Positions 34,470 through 43,742 of a stretch of DNA of 64,000 nt are shown one piece after another. The stretch is from Smaragdicoccus niigatensis DSM 44881 = NBRC 103563 (lineage in GTDB: Bacteria; Actinomycetota; Actinomycetes; Mycobacteriales; Mycobacteriaceae). Under the pieces are notes generated by a model. The model saw only the letters and a program-made list of their open reading frames with translations, was not told where the DNA came from and ran no database searches. The stretch's first letter is position 1. Each line of letters opens with the position of its first letter. The stretch covers positions 372,001-436,000 of the forward strand of contig NZ_AQXZ01000018.1 of assembly GCF_000380645.1 (NCBI RefSeq), in the 5' to 3' direction. A program made the position numbers and the translations under genes.

Positions 34470-35420
34470 ATGAGCCCCGAAGACGTCGAGTTCAGCACTG
34501 GAGATGTGACGCTCCGTGGATGGTTCTTTGCTGCACAGCGCACTTCCGGCCCGGCCCCGGTTGTCGTCATGGCACACGGCCTCTCGGCGGTCAAAGAAAT
34601 GTGCTTGGCGGACTATGCGGAAGTATTCGCAGCTGCCGGCCTGAATGTTCTGGTCTACGATCACCGGAACTTTGGAGCGAGCGACGGGACTCCTCGCCAA
34701 GAGGTGGATCCGGTCGCGCAATATCGTGGCTATCGAGACGCCATCTCCTACGCGATCAGTCGTCCCGACGTGGACTCCGAGCGTGTCGGGGTCTGGGGTT
34801 CGAGCTTCTCGGGCGGCCTGGTCCTTGCCGTGGCGGCCATCGACCGCAGGGTCAAGGCAGTGGTGTCCCAGGTACCGTTCATCGACGGGTACGACACCGC
34901 GCGCTATATGGTGCGGCCGGATCTGCTCGGGCACCTGCTGGACAACCTCGACGCCGACCGGGCGAATCGGTTCGCCGGCGGTGAGCCGGCGACTCTTCCC
35001 GCAGTTGACCCAGACCCGATGGCACCGTCCATGATGCCGGATCCCGAAGCCTGGCAGTGGTTCAGCACCACCGCCGCGGCACGCGCCCCGAGGTGGAAGA
35101 ACGAGCTCACAGCGCGCAGCTTTGATCTCATTTCGGAGTTTTCGCCGCGGTCCTTCGTCCATCGCATTTCCCCGACTCCGCTGCTGATGATCATCGCCAG
35201 AACCGACGTGTGCGCCCCGCACGAATTCGCGTTCGAGGCCTTCAGCACGGCGCGGGAGCCCAAGCGGTTGCTGATCACCGAAGGCGGACACTTCGGGCTC
35301 TATGCGGGCGAGGGCCTGGCCATTTCCTCTGCGGCCGCACGCGACCACTTTGTGGAGCACCTCATCGGAATCGAAGCTGCCGGCGCGACGCCGCCGGCAC
35401 GCCAGTTGTCACATCACTGA
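34470..35420 (+). CDS. Alpha/beta hydrolase (acetyl xylan esterase/DLH-like)
   Basis: A 316-residue hydrolase. PVVVMAHGLSAVKEM gives the oxyanion turn, VYDHRNFGASDG the loop, and VWGSSFSGGLVL the nucleophile elbow. The acid is in IIARTDVCAP and the histidine in TEGGHFGLYAG. ATG 34470 has TGGAGAATC before it; a longer in-frame start would add 53 arginine-rich residues. It is the first gene of the rightward operon and precedes the first tautomerase by 12 bases. It may hydrolyse the ester or lactone entering that pathway. Confidence 0.86.
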   Translation: MSPEDVEFSTGDVTLRGWFFAAQRTSGPAPVVVMAHGLSAVKEMCLADYAEVFAAAGLNVLVYDHRNFGASDGTPRQEVDPVAQYRGYRDAISYAISRPDVDSERVGVWGSSFSGGLVLAVAAIDRRVKAVVSQVPFIDGYDTARYMVRPDLLGHLLDNLDADRANRFAGGEPATLPAVDPDPMAPSMMPDPEAWQWFSTTAAARAPRWKNELTARSFDLISEFSPRSFVHRISPTPLLMIIARTDVCAPHEFAFEAFSTAREPKRLLITEGGHFGLYAGEGLAISSAAARDHFVEHLIGIEAAGATPPARQLSHH

Positions 35421-35432
35421 AAGGAAAAGCAC

Positions 35433-35876
35433 ATGCCAATGTGGATTGTGCACGCGCCCGAGGGTGTCTACAGCACTGAAGACAAGAAGAACCTCACCGA
35501 GGTCCTCACGCAGATCTACGTGGATTCCGTTGGCCTGCCGCGGTTCTATGTGGTGGTTCGCTTCGACGAGTACCCCCGCGATGCAATGTGGGTCGGTGGC
35601 AAGCCGGTAAACGATTTCGTGCGCTTTGTGGTCGATCACATCGCTCGCCAGATGGACGACCCGGCGTTCCGGGAGCTCGCCATGAACATGGGCGCTGCGG
35701 CGCTGGCGCCGTTCACCACCGACCGTGGCTTGCACACGGAATTCCACATCGATGAGACGCCGTTGGATCTGTGGCGCGTGGATGGGCTGAAGCCGCCTCC
35801 GCCGTTCTCGGAAGCCGAGAAGAAGTGGGCCGAAGATAACGCACCCAGCCCCTACGAATTGACCGACGCCGGCTAA
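35433..35876 (+). CDS. Tautomerase-family protein (Tautomerase_3/cis-CaaD-like), copy 1
   Basis: A 147-residue protein. After removal of Met the N-terminal residue is proline, the catalytic base of the tautomerase superfamily. The length is double that of 4-oxalocrotonate tautomerase, as in cis-3-chloroacrylic acid dehalogenase-like and fungal-type Tautomerase_3 proteins. The C-terminal stretch ETPLDLWRVDGLKPPPP is characteristic of the latter. Members isomerise keto/enol acids or hydrate/dehalogenate unsaturated acids. A near copy follows 50 bases later. The ribosome-binding GAAAGGAAA precedes the start. Confidence 0.8.
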   Translation: MPMWIVHAPEGVYSTEDKKNLTEVLTQIYVDSVGLPRFYVVVRFDEYPRDAMWVGGKPVNDFVRFVVDHIARQMDDPAFRELAMNMGAAALAPFTTDRGLHTEFHIDETPLDLWRVDGLKPPPPFSEAEKKWAEDNAPSPYELTDAG

Positions 35877-35926
35877 CTGGCGGCGCCTGCACGCCCATCG
35901 TCACCTCACTGAAAGCGAAAACAGAC

Positions 35927-36370
35927 ATGCCTATGTGGATCGTTCACGCCCCTGCGGGTGTGTACAGCACTGAAGACAAGAAGAACCTCACCGAGATCAT
36001 CACGCAGTTCTACGTGGATACCGTCGCATTGCCCAAGTTTTACGTGGTCGTACGTTTCGACGAGTATCCCGTCGATTCGATGTGGGTCGGTGGCCAGCCG
36101 GTGAACGATTTCGTGCGCGTGGTGGTCGATCACATCGCACGGCAGATGGACGATCCAGCAATCAGAGAACTGTGCATGTCCATGTTGAGCGAACGGTTCG
36201 CCCCGTTCACCACCGACCGTGGGTTGCACACCGAAATCCACCTCGACGAGACGCCGATCGACCTGTGGCGGGTTGATGGGATCAAACCGCCTCGGCCGGA
36301 ATCAGAAGCCGAAAAGAAGTGGGCCAGGGACAACGCGCCCAGCCCCTACGAACTGGCCGACGCCGGCTGA
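35927..36370 (+). CDS. Tautomerase-family protein (Tautomerase_3/cis-CaaD-like), copy 2
   Basis: Also 147 residues and alignable with copy 1 end to end without gaps. It keeps the N-terminal MPMWIVHAP, VNDFVR and HIARQMDDP blocks and the identical APFTTDRGLHTE; the middle (IRELCMSMLSERF for FRELAMNMGAAAL) differs. The two may be subunits of one hetero-oligomer, as in trans-CaaD, or have divided substrates. The ACTGAAAGCGAAAA before the start resembles that of copy 1, so the leader was duplicated too. Confidence 0.8.
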   Translation: MPMWIVHAPAGVYSTEDKKNLTEIITQFYVDTVALPKFYVVVRFDEYPVDSMWVGGQPVNDFVRVVVDHIARQMDDPAIRELCMSMLSERFAPFTTDRGLHTEIHLDETPIDLWRVDGIKPPRPESEAEKKWARDNAPSPYELADAG

Positions 36371-36421
36371 TTGACGGCGGCGCGGAGTCGACGTCAATAC
36401 AAATTGGAGCACTCGAGCATC

Positions 36422-37894
36422 ATGACTTTCGCTTATCTACCTTGGATGTCTGAGCGGGATCGGTCGGCGCCGGCGCTGCGCGATGACGCCGTGGCGCTGA
36501 CGTATGGGCAACTTGACGCCTGGTCGGCCGCGGTCGCGGGCCAGCTGGCGGCGCACGGCTTCGGCCACGGAAGTGTTTTGGCAGTGATGTTGCCCAACCG
36601 CGTTGAGCTGGTGGTGGCGATCCTCGCCGCGTGGCGGCTGGGAGGGATTGCGACGCCGGTCAATCCCGCACTCACCGCCACTGAGGCTGGCTTCCAGATA
36701 AACGATTGCCGGGCTCATCTCATCATCAACGAGACGCGGGAGTCACCGACCGGCGGCCGTCCCGTCATTCACGTCGATGAACTCGCGGGGCCGGGGCCTG
36801 GCCCCAAGCCCGTCACTTTGACCAAAGACGATGTGGCGTTGCTGATCTACACCAGCGGGTCGACGGGACAACCGAAGGGCGTGATGCTCGATCACGCCAA
36901 TATCGATGCGATGACGTCAGGTTTTGTCGAGCACATGGAAATTACGCCGCAGGATCACAGCCTGTTGATTCTTCCGCTGTTTCACGTCAACGCGCTCATG
37001 GTCGGCACGCTCAGCCCATTTCGCGTTGGTGCACAGACGAGCATCGTGGGCAAGTTCTCGGTGAGCCGGTTCTTCGAGCAGGTGGAGAAGCTGCGACCGA
37101 CATACTTCTCGGCGGTGCCCTCCATTCTCTCGATGCTGGTCGCTTTGCCTGACGACGTTCAGCCCGATACTTCATCGCTCCGTTTTGCCGGGTGCGGTGC
37201 AGCACCGCTCTCCGAGGAGCTGGTGACCCGCGCTGAAGAACGGTTCGGGATCGTGATCGTCGAGGGCTATGGCTTGACCGAAGCCACCTGCGCCTCGACG
37301 GTGAATCCGCTACATGGCCCTCGAAAGCTCGGCACAGTAGGACCGGCGATGAGCGGTCAGCGCATCGAAATCATGTCTCCCACCGGGCAGATCCTGCCCA
37401 GGGGTGAGCGCGGCGAGATAGTGATCTCGGGCCCCGTCGTCATGCGCGGCTACCTCAACCTGCCCGAGGTCACCGCGCAGACCATCGTGGACGGGTGGCT
37501 GCACACCGGCGATGTGGGAGTACTGGATGACGACGGGTACCTGCGCATCGTCGGACGCATCAAGGACATGATCATCCGCGGGGGAGAGAACATCTACCCC
37601 AAGGAAATCGAGTCAGTGTTGACCGCCATCGACGGTGTCCTGGATGCCGCGGTCGTCGGACGCCCCCACGAGATCCTCGGTGAGGTACCGGTTGCTTACG
37701 TGCAGCCATACCCCGGCGCGGTGCTCGACGTCGACGCTCTCGCCGGTCACTGCCGTCGCAATCTGGCCAAAGTCAAAGTGCCTGAGGTCATCACACTTGT
37801 CGAGGAACTGCCGAAGAACCCGGTGGGGAAGCCGGACAAGGTCGCGCTGCGCCACATTGCCGCAAACACCGTCAGCGTGGTCGGGGCGAACTGA
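36422..37894 (+). CDS. Acyl-CoA ligase (AMP-forming)
   Basis: A 490-residue ANL enzyme with phosphate loop YTSGSTGQPKG (143-153), the adenylate motif GYGLTEATCAS, the hinge GRIKDMIIRGGENIYPKEIE and the C-terminal catalytic lysine in NPVGKPDKVALR. ATG 36422 is preceded by TTGGAG; an upstream in-frame start overlaps the tautomerase stop and is not conserved. The length and compact N-terminus resemble 4-coumarate/short aromatic or aliphatic acid ligases rather than long-chain FadD. In the operon it would activate the acid produced by hydrolase and tautomerases for thiolysis. Confidence 0.9.
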   Translation: MTFAYLPWMSERDRSAPALRDDAVALTYGQLDAWSAAVAGQLAAHGFGHGSVLAVMLPNRVELVVAILAAWRLGGIATPVNPALTATEAGFQINDCRAHLIINETRESPTGGRPVIHVDELAGPGPGPKPVTLTKDDVALLIYTSGSTGQPKGVMLDHANIDAMTSGFVEHMEITPQDHSLLILPLFHVNALMVGTLSPFRVGAQTSIVGKFSVSRFFEQVEKLRPTYFSAVPSILSMLVALPDDVQPDTSSLRFAGCGAAPLSEELVTRAEERFGIVIVEGYGLTEATCASTVNPLHGPRKLGTVGPAMSGQRIEIMSPTGQILPRGERGEIVISGPVVMRGYLNLPEVTAQTIVDGWLHTGDVGVLDDDGYLRIVGRIKDMIIRGGENIYPKEIESVLTAIDGVLDAAVVGRPHEILGEVPVAYVQPYPGAVLDVDALAGHCRRNLAKVKVPEVITLVEELPKNPVGKPDKVALRHIAANTVSVVGAN

Positions 37895-37955
37895 CGCCAG
37901 CCTGAATTTGTACCGACCGAAGCACGCACTTATTACCTAGAAAGGCGGCACTCCC

Positions 37956-39173
37956 ATGCCCGAAGCCGTAATCGTATCCACCGCTCGCTCGCCCATCGGC
38001 CGCGCCGTCAAGGGCTCGCTGAAAGACATTCGTCCTGACGAGCTCGCCGTCCAGATGGTCCATGCAGCGCTGGAAAAGGTGCCCGAGCTCGACCCGGCCC
38101 AGGTGGCCGACCTGATCCTGGGCGTCGGGCAGCCGGCGGGAGAGTCGGGCTACAACCTGGGCCGTGCGGTCGCGGTGTTGAGCGGGATGGATCACCTGCC
38201 CGGCGTTACGGTCAACCGGTACTGCTCGAGCAGCCTGCAGACGACGCGGATGGCCTTCCATGCCATCAAAGCGGGCGAGGGCCACGCCTACATCTCGGCA
38301 GGTGTCGAGACGGTGAGCCGATTCTTCAACGGACTTGCTGACAACCCCGAAGGCCAGAACCCCGCCTTCGCCGACTCACAGGCGCTCAGCGACAAGCGCG
38401 CCGGCGGCGGTGCCGAATCATGGGTCGACCCGCGGACCACTGGGGAACTGCCCGACCTGTACATCGCGATGGGTCAAACGGCCGAGAACGTCGCACAGAT
38501 CCTGGGCATGTCGCGACAGGAACAGGATGAGTTCAGCGTCCGTAGTCAGAACCTTGCTTGTCAGCGGATCGAGGAAGGCTTCTGGGCCCGCGAGATCGTG
38601 CCGGTCACGCTGCCCGACGGCACGGTCGTCTCCGCCGACGACGGCCCGCGACCCGGCACGACGATCGAGGGCATCAGCCAGCTCAGGCCGGCCTTTCGCC
38701 CCGATGGCACGGTGACCGCGGGCAACGCGTGCCCGCTCAACGACGGCGCTGCCGCGCTGGTGGTCATGAGCGACACGAAGGCCAAGGAGCTGCGGCTCAC
38801 GCCGCTGGCGAGGATCGTCTCCACGGCAGTTACTGCCCTCTCCCCGGAGATCATGGGCCTTGGGCCGGTCGAGGCTATCCCGGCCGCGCTGCGCAATGCG
38901 GGGATGGGTCTGGCCGACATCGACCTGTTCGAGATCAACGAAGCGTTCGCTGTCCAGGCCCTCGGATCCGCGCAGCAGCTCGGCATCCCGCTCGACAAAC
39001 TCAACGTCAACGGCGGCGCAATTGCCGTCGGCCACCCGTTCGGCATGACCGGAGCCCGCATCGCCGCCACGCTCATCAACTCGCTGCAGTGGCATGACAA
39101 GCAGTTCGGCGTCGAGTCCATGTGCGTCGGCGGCGGTATGGGCATGGCCATGGTCATCGAACGACTGAGCTGA
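37956..39173 (+). CDS. Acetyl-CoA acetyltransferase-family thiolase
   Basis: A 405-residue thiolase with all catalytic residues: Cys90 (NRYCSSSLQ), His360 (AVGHPFG) and Cys390 (MCVGGGMG). It cleaves a 3-ketoacyl-CoA with CoA, or condenses two acyl-CoAs. AAAGGCGGCA precedes the start. It follows the ligase by 61 bases and the SDR follows by 11. These three genes look like the lower, beta-oxidation-like end of the operon. Confidence 0.92.
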   Translation: MPEAVIVSTARSPIGRAVKGSLKDIRPDELAVQMVHAALEKVPELDPAQVADLILGVGQPAGESGYNLGRAVAVLSGMDHLPGVTVNRYCSSSLQTTRMAFHAIKAGEGHAYISAGVETVSRFFNGLADNPEGQNPAFADSQALSDKRAGGGAESWVDPRTTGELPDLYIAMGQTAENVAQILGMSRQEQDEFSVRSQNLACQRIEEGFWAREIVPVTLPDGTVVSADDGPRPGTTIEGISQLRPAFRPDGTVTAGNACPLNDGAAALVVMSDTKAKELRLTPLARIVSTAVTALSPEIMGLGPVEAIPAALRNAGMGLADIDLFEINEAFAVQALGSAQQLGIPLDKLNVNGGAIAVGHPFGMTGARIAATLINSLQWHDKQFGVESMCVGGGMGMAMVIERLS

Positions 39174-39184
39174 CAGGAACCGAC

Positions 39185-39943
39185 ATGAGCAAGCGTTTCG
39201 AGGGCAAAACCGCAATCGTCACCGGGGCGAGCCGCGGCATCGGGCTCGCCATCGCCGAGCGGCTGGTCGCGGACGGGGCCCGCGTGGTCATCACCGCGCG
39301 CAAAAAAGAGGCGTTGGACGAAGCGGTCGCCCACCTCGGCGGGCCGGACGTGGCGCTCGCCGTCGCGGGCCGCGCCGACGACGCGGATCACCAGGCCGAG
39401 ACGGTGCGGCAGGCGATCGAGACCTTCGGCAGCATCGACTTCCTGGTCAACAACACGGGGATCAACCCCGTGTACGGGCCGCTCGTCGACCTCGACCTGA
39501 CGGCTGCTCGCAAGATCGTCGAGGTCAACTGCATCGCCGCGGTCTCCTGGGTCCAGCAGGTCCACCGGGCCTGGATGAAGGAGAACGGGGGCGCGATCGT
39601 CAACGTCTCGTCACTGTCCAGCATCCGCACGGCGCCGGGCATCGGGTTCTACGGCGCCAGCAAGGCGATGCTGAATTCGCTCACCGAGTTGATGGCGGTC
39701 GAGCTCGGCCCGCACATCCGGATCAACGGGGTCGCTCCGGGAGTGGTCAAGACGCGGTTCGCCACCAAGCTGTATGAGGGCCGCGAGGACGCGGTCACCG
39801 CGGCGTACCCCCTTAAGCGACTCGGCGTACCGGAAGACATCGGCAGCGCCGTCGCGTTCCTGCTCTCCGACGACGCCGCGTGGCTCACCGGACAGACCAT
39901 CGTCGTCGACGGCGGAGTCAGCCTCTCCGGCGTAGGTGAGTAA
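39185..39943 (+). CDS. Short-chain dehydrogenase (FabG-like)
   Basis: A 252-residue classical SDR: TGASRGIG (13-20), NNTG in place of NNAG, catalytic Ser in NVSSLSS, Tyr/Lys in GFYGASKAM, and the C-terminal FLLSDDAAWLTGQTIVVDGGVSL of FabG/3-hydroxyacyl dehydrogenases. ARKKE after the second strand favours NADP(H). The ATG at 39185 follows GACAGGAACC. As the last gene of the operon it probably oxidises a 3-hydroxyacyl intermediate to the ketoacyl-CoA that the thiolase cleaves. Confidence 0.9.
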   Translation: MSKRFEGKTAIVTGASRGIGLAIAERLVADGARVVITARKKEALDEAVAHLGGPDVALAVAGRADDADHQAETVRQAIETFGSIDFLVNNTGINPVYGPLVDLDLTAARKIVEVNCIAAVSWVQQVHRAWMKENGGAIVNVSSLSSIRTAPGIGFYGASKAMLNSLTELMAVELGPHIRINGVAPGVVKTRFATKLYEGREDAVTAAYPLKRLGVPEDIGSAVAFLLSDDAAWLTGQTIVVDGGVSLSGVGE

Positions 39944-40098
39944 GTCGATGCGGGACGTGAATGCGGACCTCGATCTCGTTCGGCCCCCCGGCGCGCGCCG
40001 CGCTGCTCTCGTAGGCCTGATCGATCTCACGGTGGCGGCACGGCGGTGATCGTCGGGTTCTCTCGAAGTACCTACCTCGACCACCCACAGGCTCAGTC

Positions 40099-40260
40099 CT
40101 AGCTTAGGTGACCCGACGGGGCGTCGACGACATTGACCTCGCCCGGCCGGATGACCTGACCGCACGCCTTGCACGCGAGGACTGGGTGGTACTCCGCCCC
40201 GCAGGAATGCTGGAAGTGCAGCGGCGGACCGTCGTTTGGCATCTCCGACGGACTGGCGGA
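40099..40260 (-). pseudogene. Possible C-terminal stub of an HxlR-type regulator
   Basis: The reading frame ends GPPLHFQHSCGAEYHPVLACKACGQVIRPGEV, the CG...CxxCG zinc-ribbon-like tail seen at the end of many actinobacterial HxlR-type winged-helix regulators. The sequence before it is low-complexity and arginine-rich and has no winged helix, so the gene appears cut. The remainder of the 512-base stretch 39944-40455 shows nothing I can identify. Confidence 0.4.
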
Positions 40261-40455
40261 CCGTGCCGGTCTCCTCGGGGTCGCGGACCTTCGGTTAGTG
40301 GTTTGACTAGATCCGAGGATGTCCCGACAACGGACCCGATGTTTCGTCGCTCGGCGCTTCCGGGCGATGGTGCACAATCTCAGTCGGCTCATGCGTCAGG
40401 GAGAAGCTTATGCGATCCGCAGTCGGTGCTGTCGTCGTCAGCGGGCTGATGCGGC

Positions 40456-42015
40456 TTAACCACTTCTCGCCATGTTCCATGCGCGCCGTCGTTCTGCTTC
40501 AGGATCGGATTCGACCCTGGTGATGTGGTCGATCACAAGAACATTGCGCTCGCGGACTTTGTAGCTTGGCCAATAAGCTCCAGGTTGCCCTCCTCGAGCG
40601 AAGTCCCCCCACTTCTGTTGGACTTGGGTGGTGATTCGCTTGGCCGACTGTCGGTCACCGGCAGCGAGGGCGGCGCCGATCCTCGTTTGATATGTGCCGA
40701 AAACTGCAAAGAGTTCCGTACCGTGTGCGGCGCCGAGTTTCGACTTTCTAAACAACGGCGGGTGGTAATCGAATCGATAGACGAATGTCGGCGCGTGAGA
40801 ACTGTGTCCCTCCGCGAAGACTGTCGCCGGTTCCAAGAAGGAACCGTCCGCGCTCAGCTGTACACGACCCTCTGCTCCGCCGTCGTACAGTGCTGAGAGC
40901 GCATCCCGACGCTCGGGATCGCTGATTCCACGAAGAACCCGGTCAGCGCCCGGAAGAATATCCCAGAACCTCGAAAAGATAGTTCCCTCATGGGAATTGG
41001 TTCCGATAATCAGAGGAACTGGTGCGGTTCGTTGTGTCTGCGCAGCCTGAATCAGCGTGGCGGGAAGGCAGTCGCCGTCAACCTGGGGGGCGAAGGGGTT
41101 CCAATCAGGTGCGGGCGCATCTCGCATGAAAGACATGAGACGCGCGCCGGCAGCGAGAACCTCAGCACTAGAGGCTTCCGCAAGCAGCTTCTGTGCCTCC
41201 TCAGGGCTGATGGTCGACTTCTCCCGGCCCGAGGAGACGAACGGCTGATGTGTGGGATCACGAAGAATCCTGAGAAACTCGTCGGCATAGACAGCCGCGT
41301 TCTTCTTGCTGACGATCATCTCGCTGGCTGGGCTCTCTGCGATGGCGCGCGCAAACAGGCCGTGAGCTGCTGGCGCGGAAAGCAGGGCCAATACATCGGT
41401 AGCTCCCGCGCTTTCACCGAAAATCGTCACGTTGTCGGGATCACCGCCGAAGGCTGCGATATTTCTCTGCACCCACCTCAGTGCCTCAACTTGATCACGC
41501 ATTCCGGCGTTGCTCACGAAGGCGTTATCAGCGGAGTATGAACTGAAGTCCAGGAAACCGAATGGCCCAAATCGGTATTGAATTGTGACGACGACGACAT
41601 TTTGAGCACGGGCCAACAACGAACCGTCGAATAGAGGAGTTGCTGTCGTTCCGAAGATATGGCCCCCGCCATGAATGAAGACCATGACGGGTTTATCGTC
41701 GGCAGCCCGAGTTCCCTCGGGCGCAAAAACGTTTAACGTCAAGCAATCCTCGCTCGTTGGGTGAACGCGCGTAGGGCTGACTCGTGCGAGGCGTTTCGAC
41801 TGGATTCCTGCATTGCCAAAGTCTGAACAGTCGAGAATCCCAGTCCAGGGTTTGACGGGTTGGGGTGCGCGGAATCGGTTTTCTCCGATCGGAGGTGCCG
41901 CGAAAGGAATGCCTTTCCAGCTGACGGTGCCGCGGTGGTTCCTCCTTTTACTGCGGACACCCGCCACAACGCCCTCTGCAGTGGCGACCGTGACTTTGGC
42001 GGGAGAGACTTTCAT
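40456..42015 (-). CDS. Type B carboxylesterase
   Basis: A 519-residue member of the carboxylesterase/cholinesterase family. It has the oxyanion-hole motif VFIHGGGHIFG, the nucleophile elbow FGESAGATD, the EDCLTLNVF signature, and the expected Glu (GTNSHEGTIFS) and His (AAHGTELFAVFG) regions. There is no signal peptide, so it is intracellular. It hydrolyses carboxylic esters with a broad range typical of PnbA-like enzymes. It is transcribed alone, in the same direction as the operon to its right but separated from it by a hairpin. Confidence 0.9.
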   Translation of the reverse strand: MKVSPAKVTVATAEGVVAGVRSKRRNHRGTVSWKGIPFAAPPIGENRFRAPQPVKPWTGILDCSDFGNAGIQSKRLARVSPTRVHPTSEDCLTLNVFAPEGTRAADDKPVMVFIHGGGHIFGTTATPLFDGSLLARAQNVVVVTIQYRFGPFGFLDFSSYSADNAFVSNAGMRDQVEALRWVQRNIAAFGGDPDNVTIFGESAGATDVLALLSAPAAHGLFARAIAESPASEMIVSKKNAAVYADEFLRILRDPTHQPFVSSGREKSTISPEEAQKLLAEASSAEVLAAGARLMSFMRDAPAPDWNPFAPQVDGDCLPATLIQAAQTQRTAPVPLIIGTNSHEGTIFSRFWDILPGADRVLRGISDPERRDALSALYDGGAEGRVQLSADGSFLEPATVFAEGHSSHAPTFVYRFDYHPPLFRKSKLGAAHGTELFAVFGTYQTRIGAALAAGDRQSAKRITTQVQQKWGDFARGGQPGAYWPSYKVRERNVLVIDHITRVESDPEAERRRAWNMARSG

Positions 42016-42152
42016 GGCGGTACCGTTCGTTGTGGTTATTTTGAGGACGACTTTGCCCGCATTGCCTGGGTGATGTAGGCCTTGGTGACGTTGACGACTT
42101 AAGTGGTCACCGTCGCGGACGGCTCTAGTGCGATTGTTCGGATGGTTCTCGG

Positions 42153-42180
42153 CAGTGGGGTCATGTGAACGACCCCACTG
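42153..42180 (-). terminator. Terminator-like hairpin after the ADH/ALDH operon
   Basis: CAGTGGGGTC and GACCCCACTG form a perfect 10-bp stem with an 8-base loop, 33 bases beyond the stop of the SnoaL-like gene. No T-run follows on the minus strand, as is common for actinobacterial hairpin terminators. Confidence 0.6.
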
Positions 42181-42213
42181 AGTGAACGACCCACCGAGAA
42201 ATGCTGATCGCGG

Positions 42214-42642
42214 TCAGGCCGGCTGCTCGAGCAGCCCGAGTTGGGTGAGAAAATCCAACTGGTCGTAGATCACACGGTATTCACTGACTTTGCCGTCGGT
42301 GAACTGCCAGAATTCGCCGAGCGTGATGTCGAGAGGCCGCCCAGTGGGCGGGACGACGGCGCCGTTCGGCAAGCCGAGATTTTCGGTGTGCGTACCGGTG
42401 ACGTGCACGAGCATTGCTGCATGGGCGTCGGTCGCGATGATCTGATGCGGTCGATGCTTCAGATCGGGAAAGCTGGCGAAGAAACCAGCCATCCAGATGG
42501 CAACGATTTCCGCGCCGGTCTCACTGAAACCGGGTGCTTCGATGCGGCAATCGGTCGTCAGATTCTTCTGCATCCATTCGAAGTCGAATGCGTCGACGTG
42601 CTTGAAGAAGTCGACGACGAATTCTTTTCTGTTCGAACTCAT
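42214..42642 (-). CDS. SnoaL-like/NTF2-fold protein
   Basis: A 142-residue protein with the cone-shaped NTF2 fold pattern: FFKHVDAFDFEWMQKNLTTDCRIEAPG at the start, GFFASFPDLKHRPHQIIATDAHAAMLVHVTGTHT in the middle, and LGEFWQFTDGKVSEYRVIYDQLDFLTQLG at the end. SnoaL-like proteins are cyclases, isomerases or hydrolases on polyketide-, steroid- or terpenoid-like substrates. It is coupled to the ADH gene by ATGA and closes the operon. Confidence 0.83.
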   Translation of the reverse strand: MSSNRKEFVVDFFKHVDAFDFEWMQKNLTTDCRIEAPGFSETGAEIVAIWMAGFFASFPDLKHRPHQIIATDAHAAMLVHVTGTHTENLGLPNGAVVPPTGRPLDITLGEFWQFTDGKVSEYRVIYDQLDFLTQLGLLEQPA

Positions 42643-43742
42643 TGTGGTTCCTCACCAGTAAGTAGGACGGGCTTGACCACCTGTCCCGAGCGGAAGCTGT
42701 CGATGGCGTCGTTGATCTTGTCCAGCGGGAACGTCTGGATCAGCTTGTCGAACGGGAACTTGCCCGCGCGCCAGAGTTCGATCAACTTCGGAATAAACGT
42801 GTGTGGGTCTGCGTCACCTTCGATGACACCGGTAAGCGTCCGCCCGATCAGGAGGTGGCCCTGGTCGACCGTGATCTCGTTCTCCAACTTCTGAAGTCCG
42901 AGCGTGGCGCAGGTGCCGGGGGAGCGCAGCGTTTCCAGCGCCTGCCGGATCACCGAACCCAGGCCGACCGCTTCGACGGTGTAGTCGAGACCGCCGGCGT
43001 GTTCGCTGATTTCCCATACGAGATCGGTGTGCTCGGTGGGGTCGAAAACGTGTGTGGCACCGAACTCCTTGGCGATGGCGAGACGATCGGAGTTCATGTC
43101 GACGGCAACGATCGTTTCGCAGCCGGCCGCCTTGGCAGCCATCACGGCAGCGAGGCCGACGGTCCCGAGCCCCCACACGCCGATGCTCTGGCCGGGTTGT
43201 GGCCGCAGAACGTTAAGCACCGCACCGGCTCCGGTGAGCAGTCCGCACCCGAGCGGTCCGAGCAGTTCCAGCGGAAGGTCCTTGTCGACTTTGACCGCGT
43301 TGCGGACGCTGGCGATCGCGTGCGTGCCGAAGGACGATTGCCCGAACCAACTGCCGTGGACGTCGTCCGAACCCTGCTGCATCGTCGGGCTACCGTCCAG
43401 GCGGGTGCCGAAGTAGTTCATCGCGGCAAACAGTTGGCAGTACGCGGGATGTCCCGAGGTGCAGGCCGCGCACTCGCGACAGGAATCGAAGCTCAGCACG
43501 ACGTGATCACCCACTGCGAGGGTCGACACCCCGTCACCCACCGCCTCGACCACGCCGGCGCCCTCATGGCCGAGCACGGCCGGAAGGGGAAGCGGCACAT
43601 CACCTTTGAGTGCGGTGAGATCCGTGTGGCACAGCCCGACACCGACGATCCGGACCAGCACCTCGTCGGACTGGAGGCCGTTCGGCTCGACATCTTCAAT
43701 AGTCAACGGGCCGCCGTACTCCCGCAGCAGCGCTGATTTCAT
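42639..43742 (-). CDS. Zinc-dependent alcohol dehydrogenase (aryl-alcohol type)
   Basis: A 367-residue medium-chain dehydrogenase. The catalytic zinc ligands include Cys38-His39 (GLCHTD) and His59-Glu60 (GHEGAG). The structural zinc is held by Cys88, Cys91, Cys94 and Cys102 (CRECAACTSGHPAYC), and the NAD-binding motif is WGLGTVGLAAV. The closest known pattern is aryl/terpenyl alcohol dehydrogenase. Its partner aldehyde dehydrogenase is directly upstream, with an ATGA overlap, so the pair turns an alcohol into an acid. Confidence 0.92.
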   Translation of the reverse strand: MKSALLREYGGPLTIEDVEPNGLQSDEVLVRIVGVGLCHTDLTALKGDVPLPLPAVLGHEGAGVVEAVGDGVSTLAVGDHVVLSFDSCRECAACTSGHPAYCQLFAAMNYFGTRLDGSPTMQQGSDDVHGSWFGQSSFGTHAIASVRNAVKVDKDLPLELLGPLGCGLLTGAGAVLNVLRPQPGQSIGVWGLGTVGLAAVMAAKAAGCETIVAVDMNSDRLAIAKEFGATHVFDPTEHTDLVWEISEHAGGLDYTVEAVGLGSVIRQALETLRSPGTCATLGLQKLENEITVDQGHLLIGRTLTGVIEGDADPHTFIPKLIELWRAGKFPFDKLIQTFPLDKINDAIDSFRSGQVVKPVLLTGEEPQ

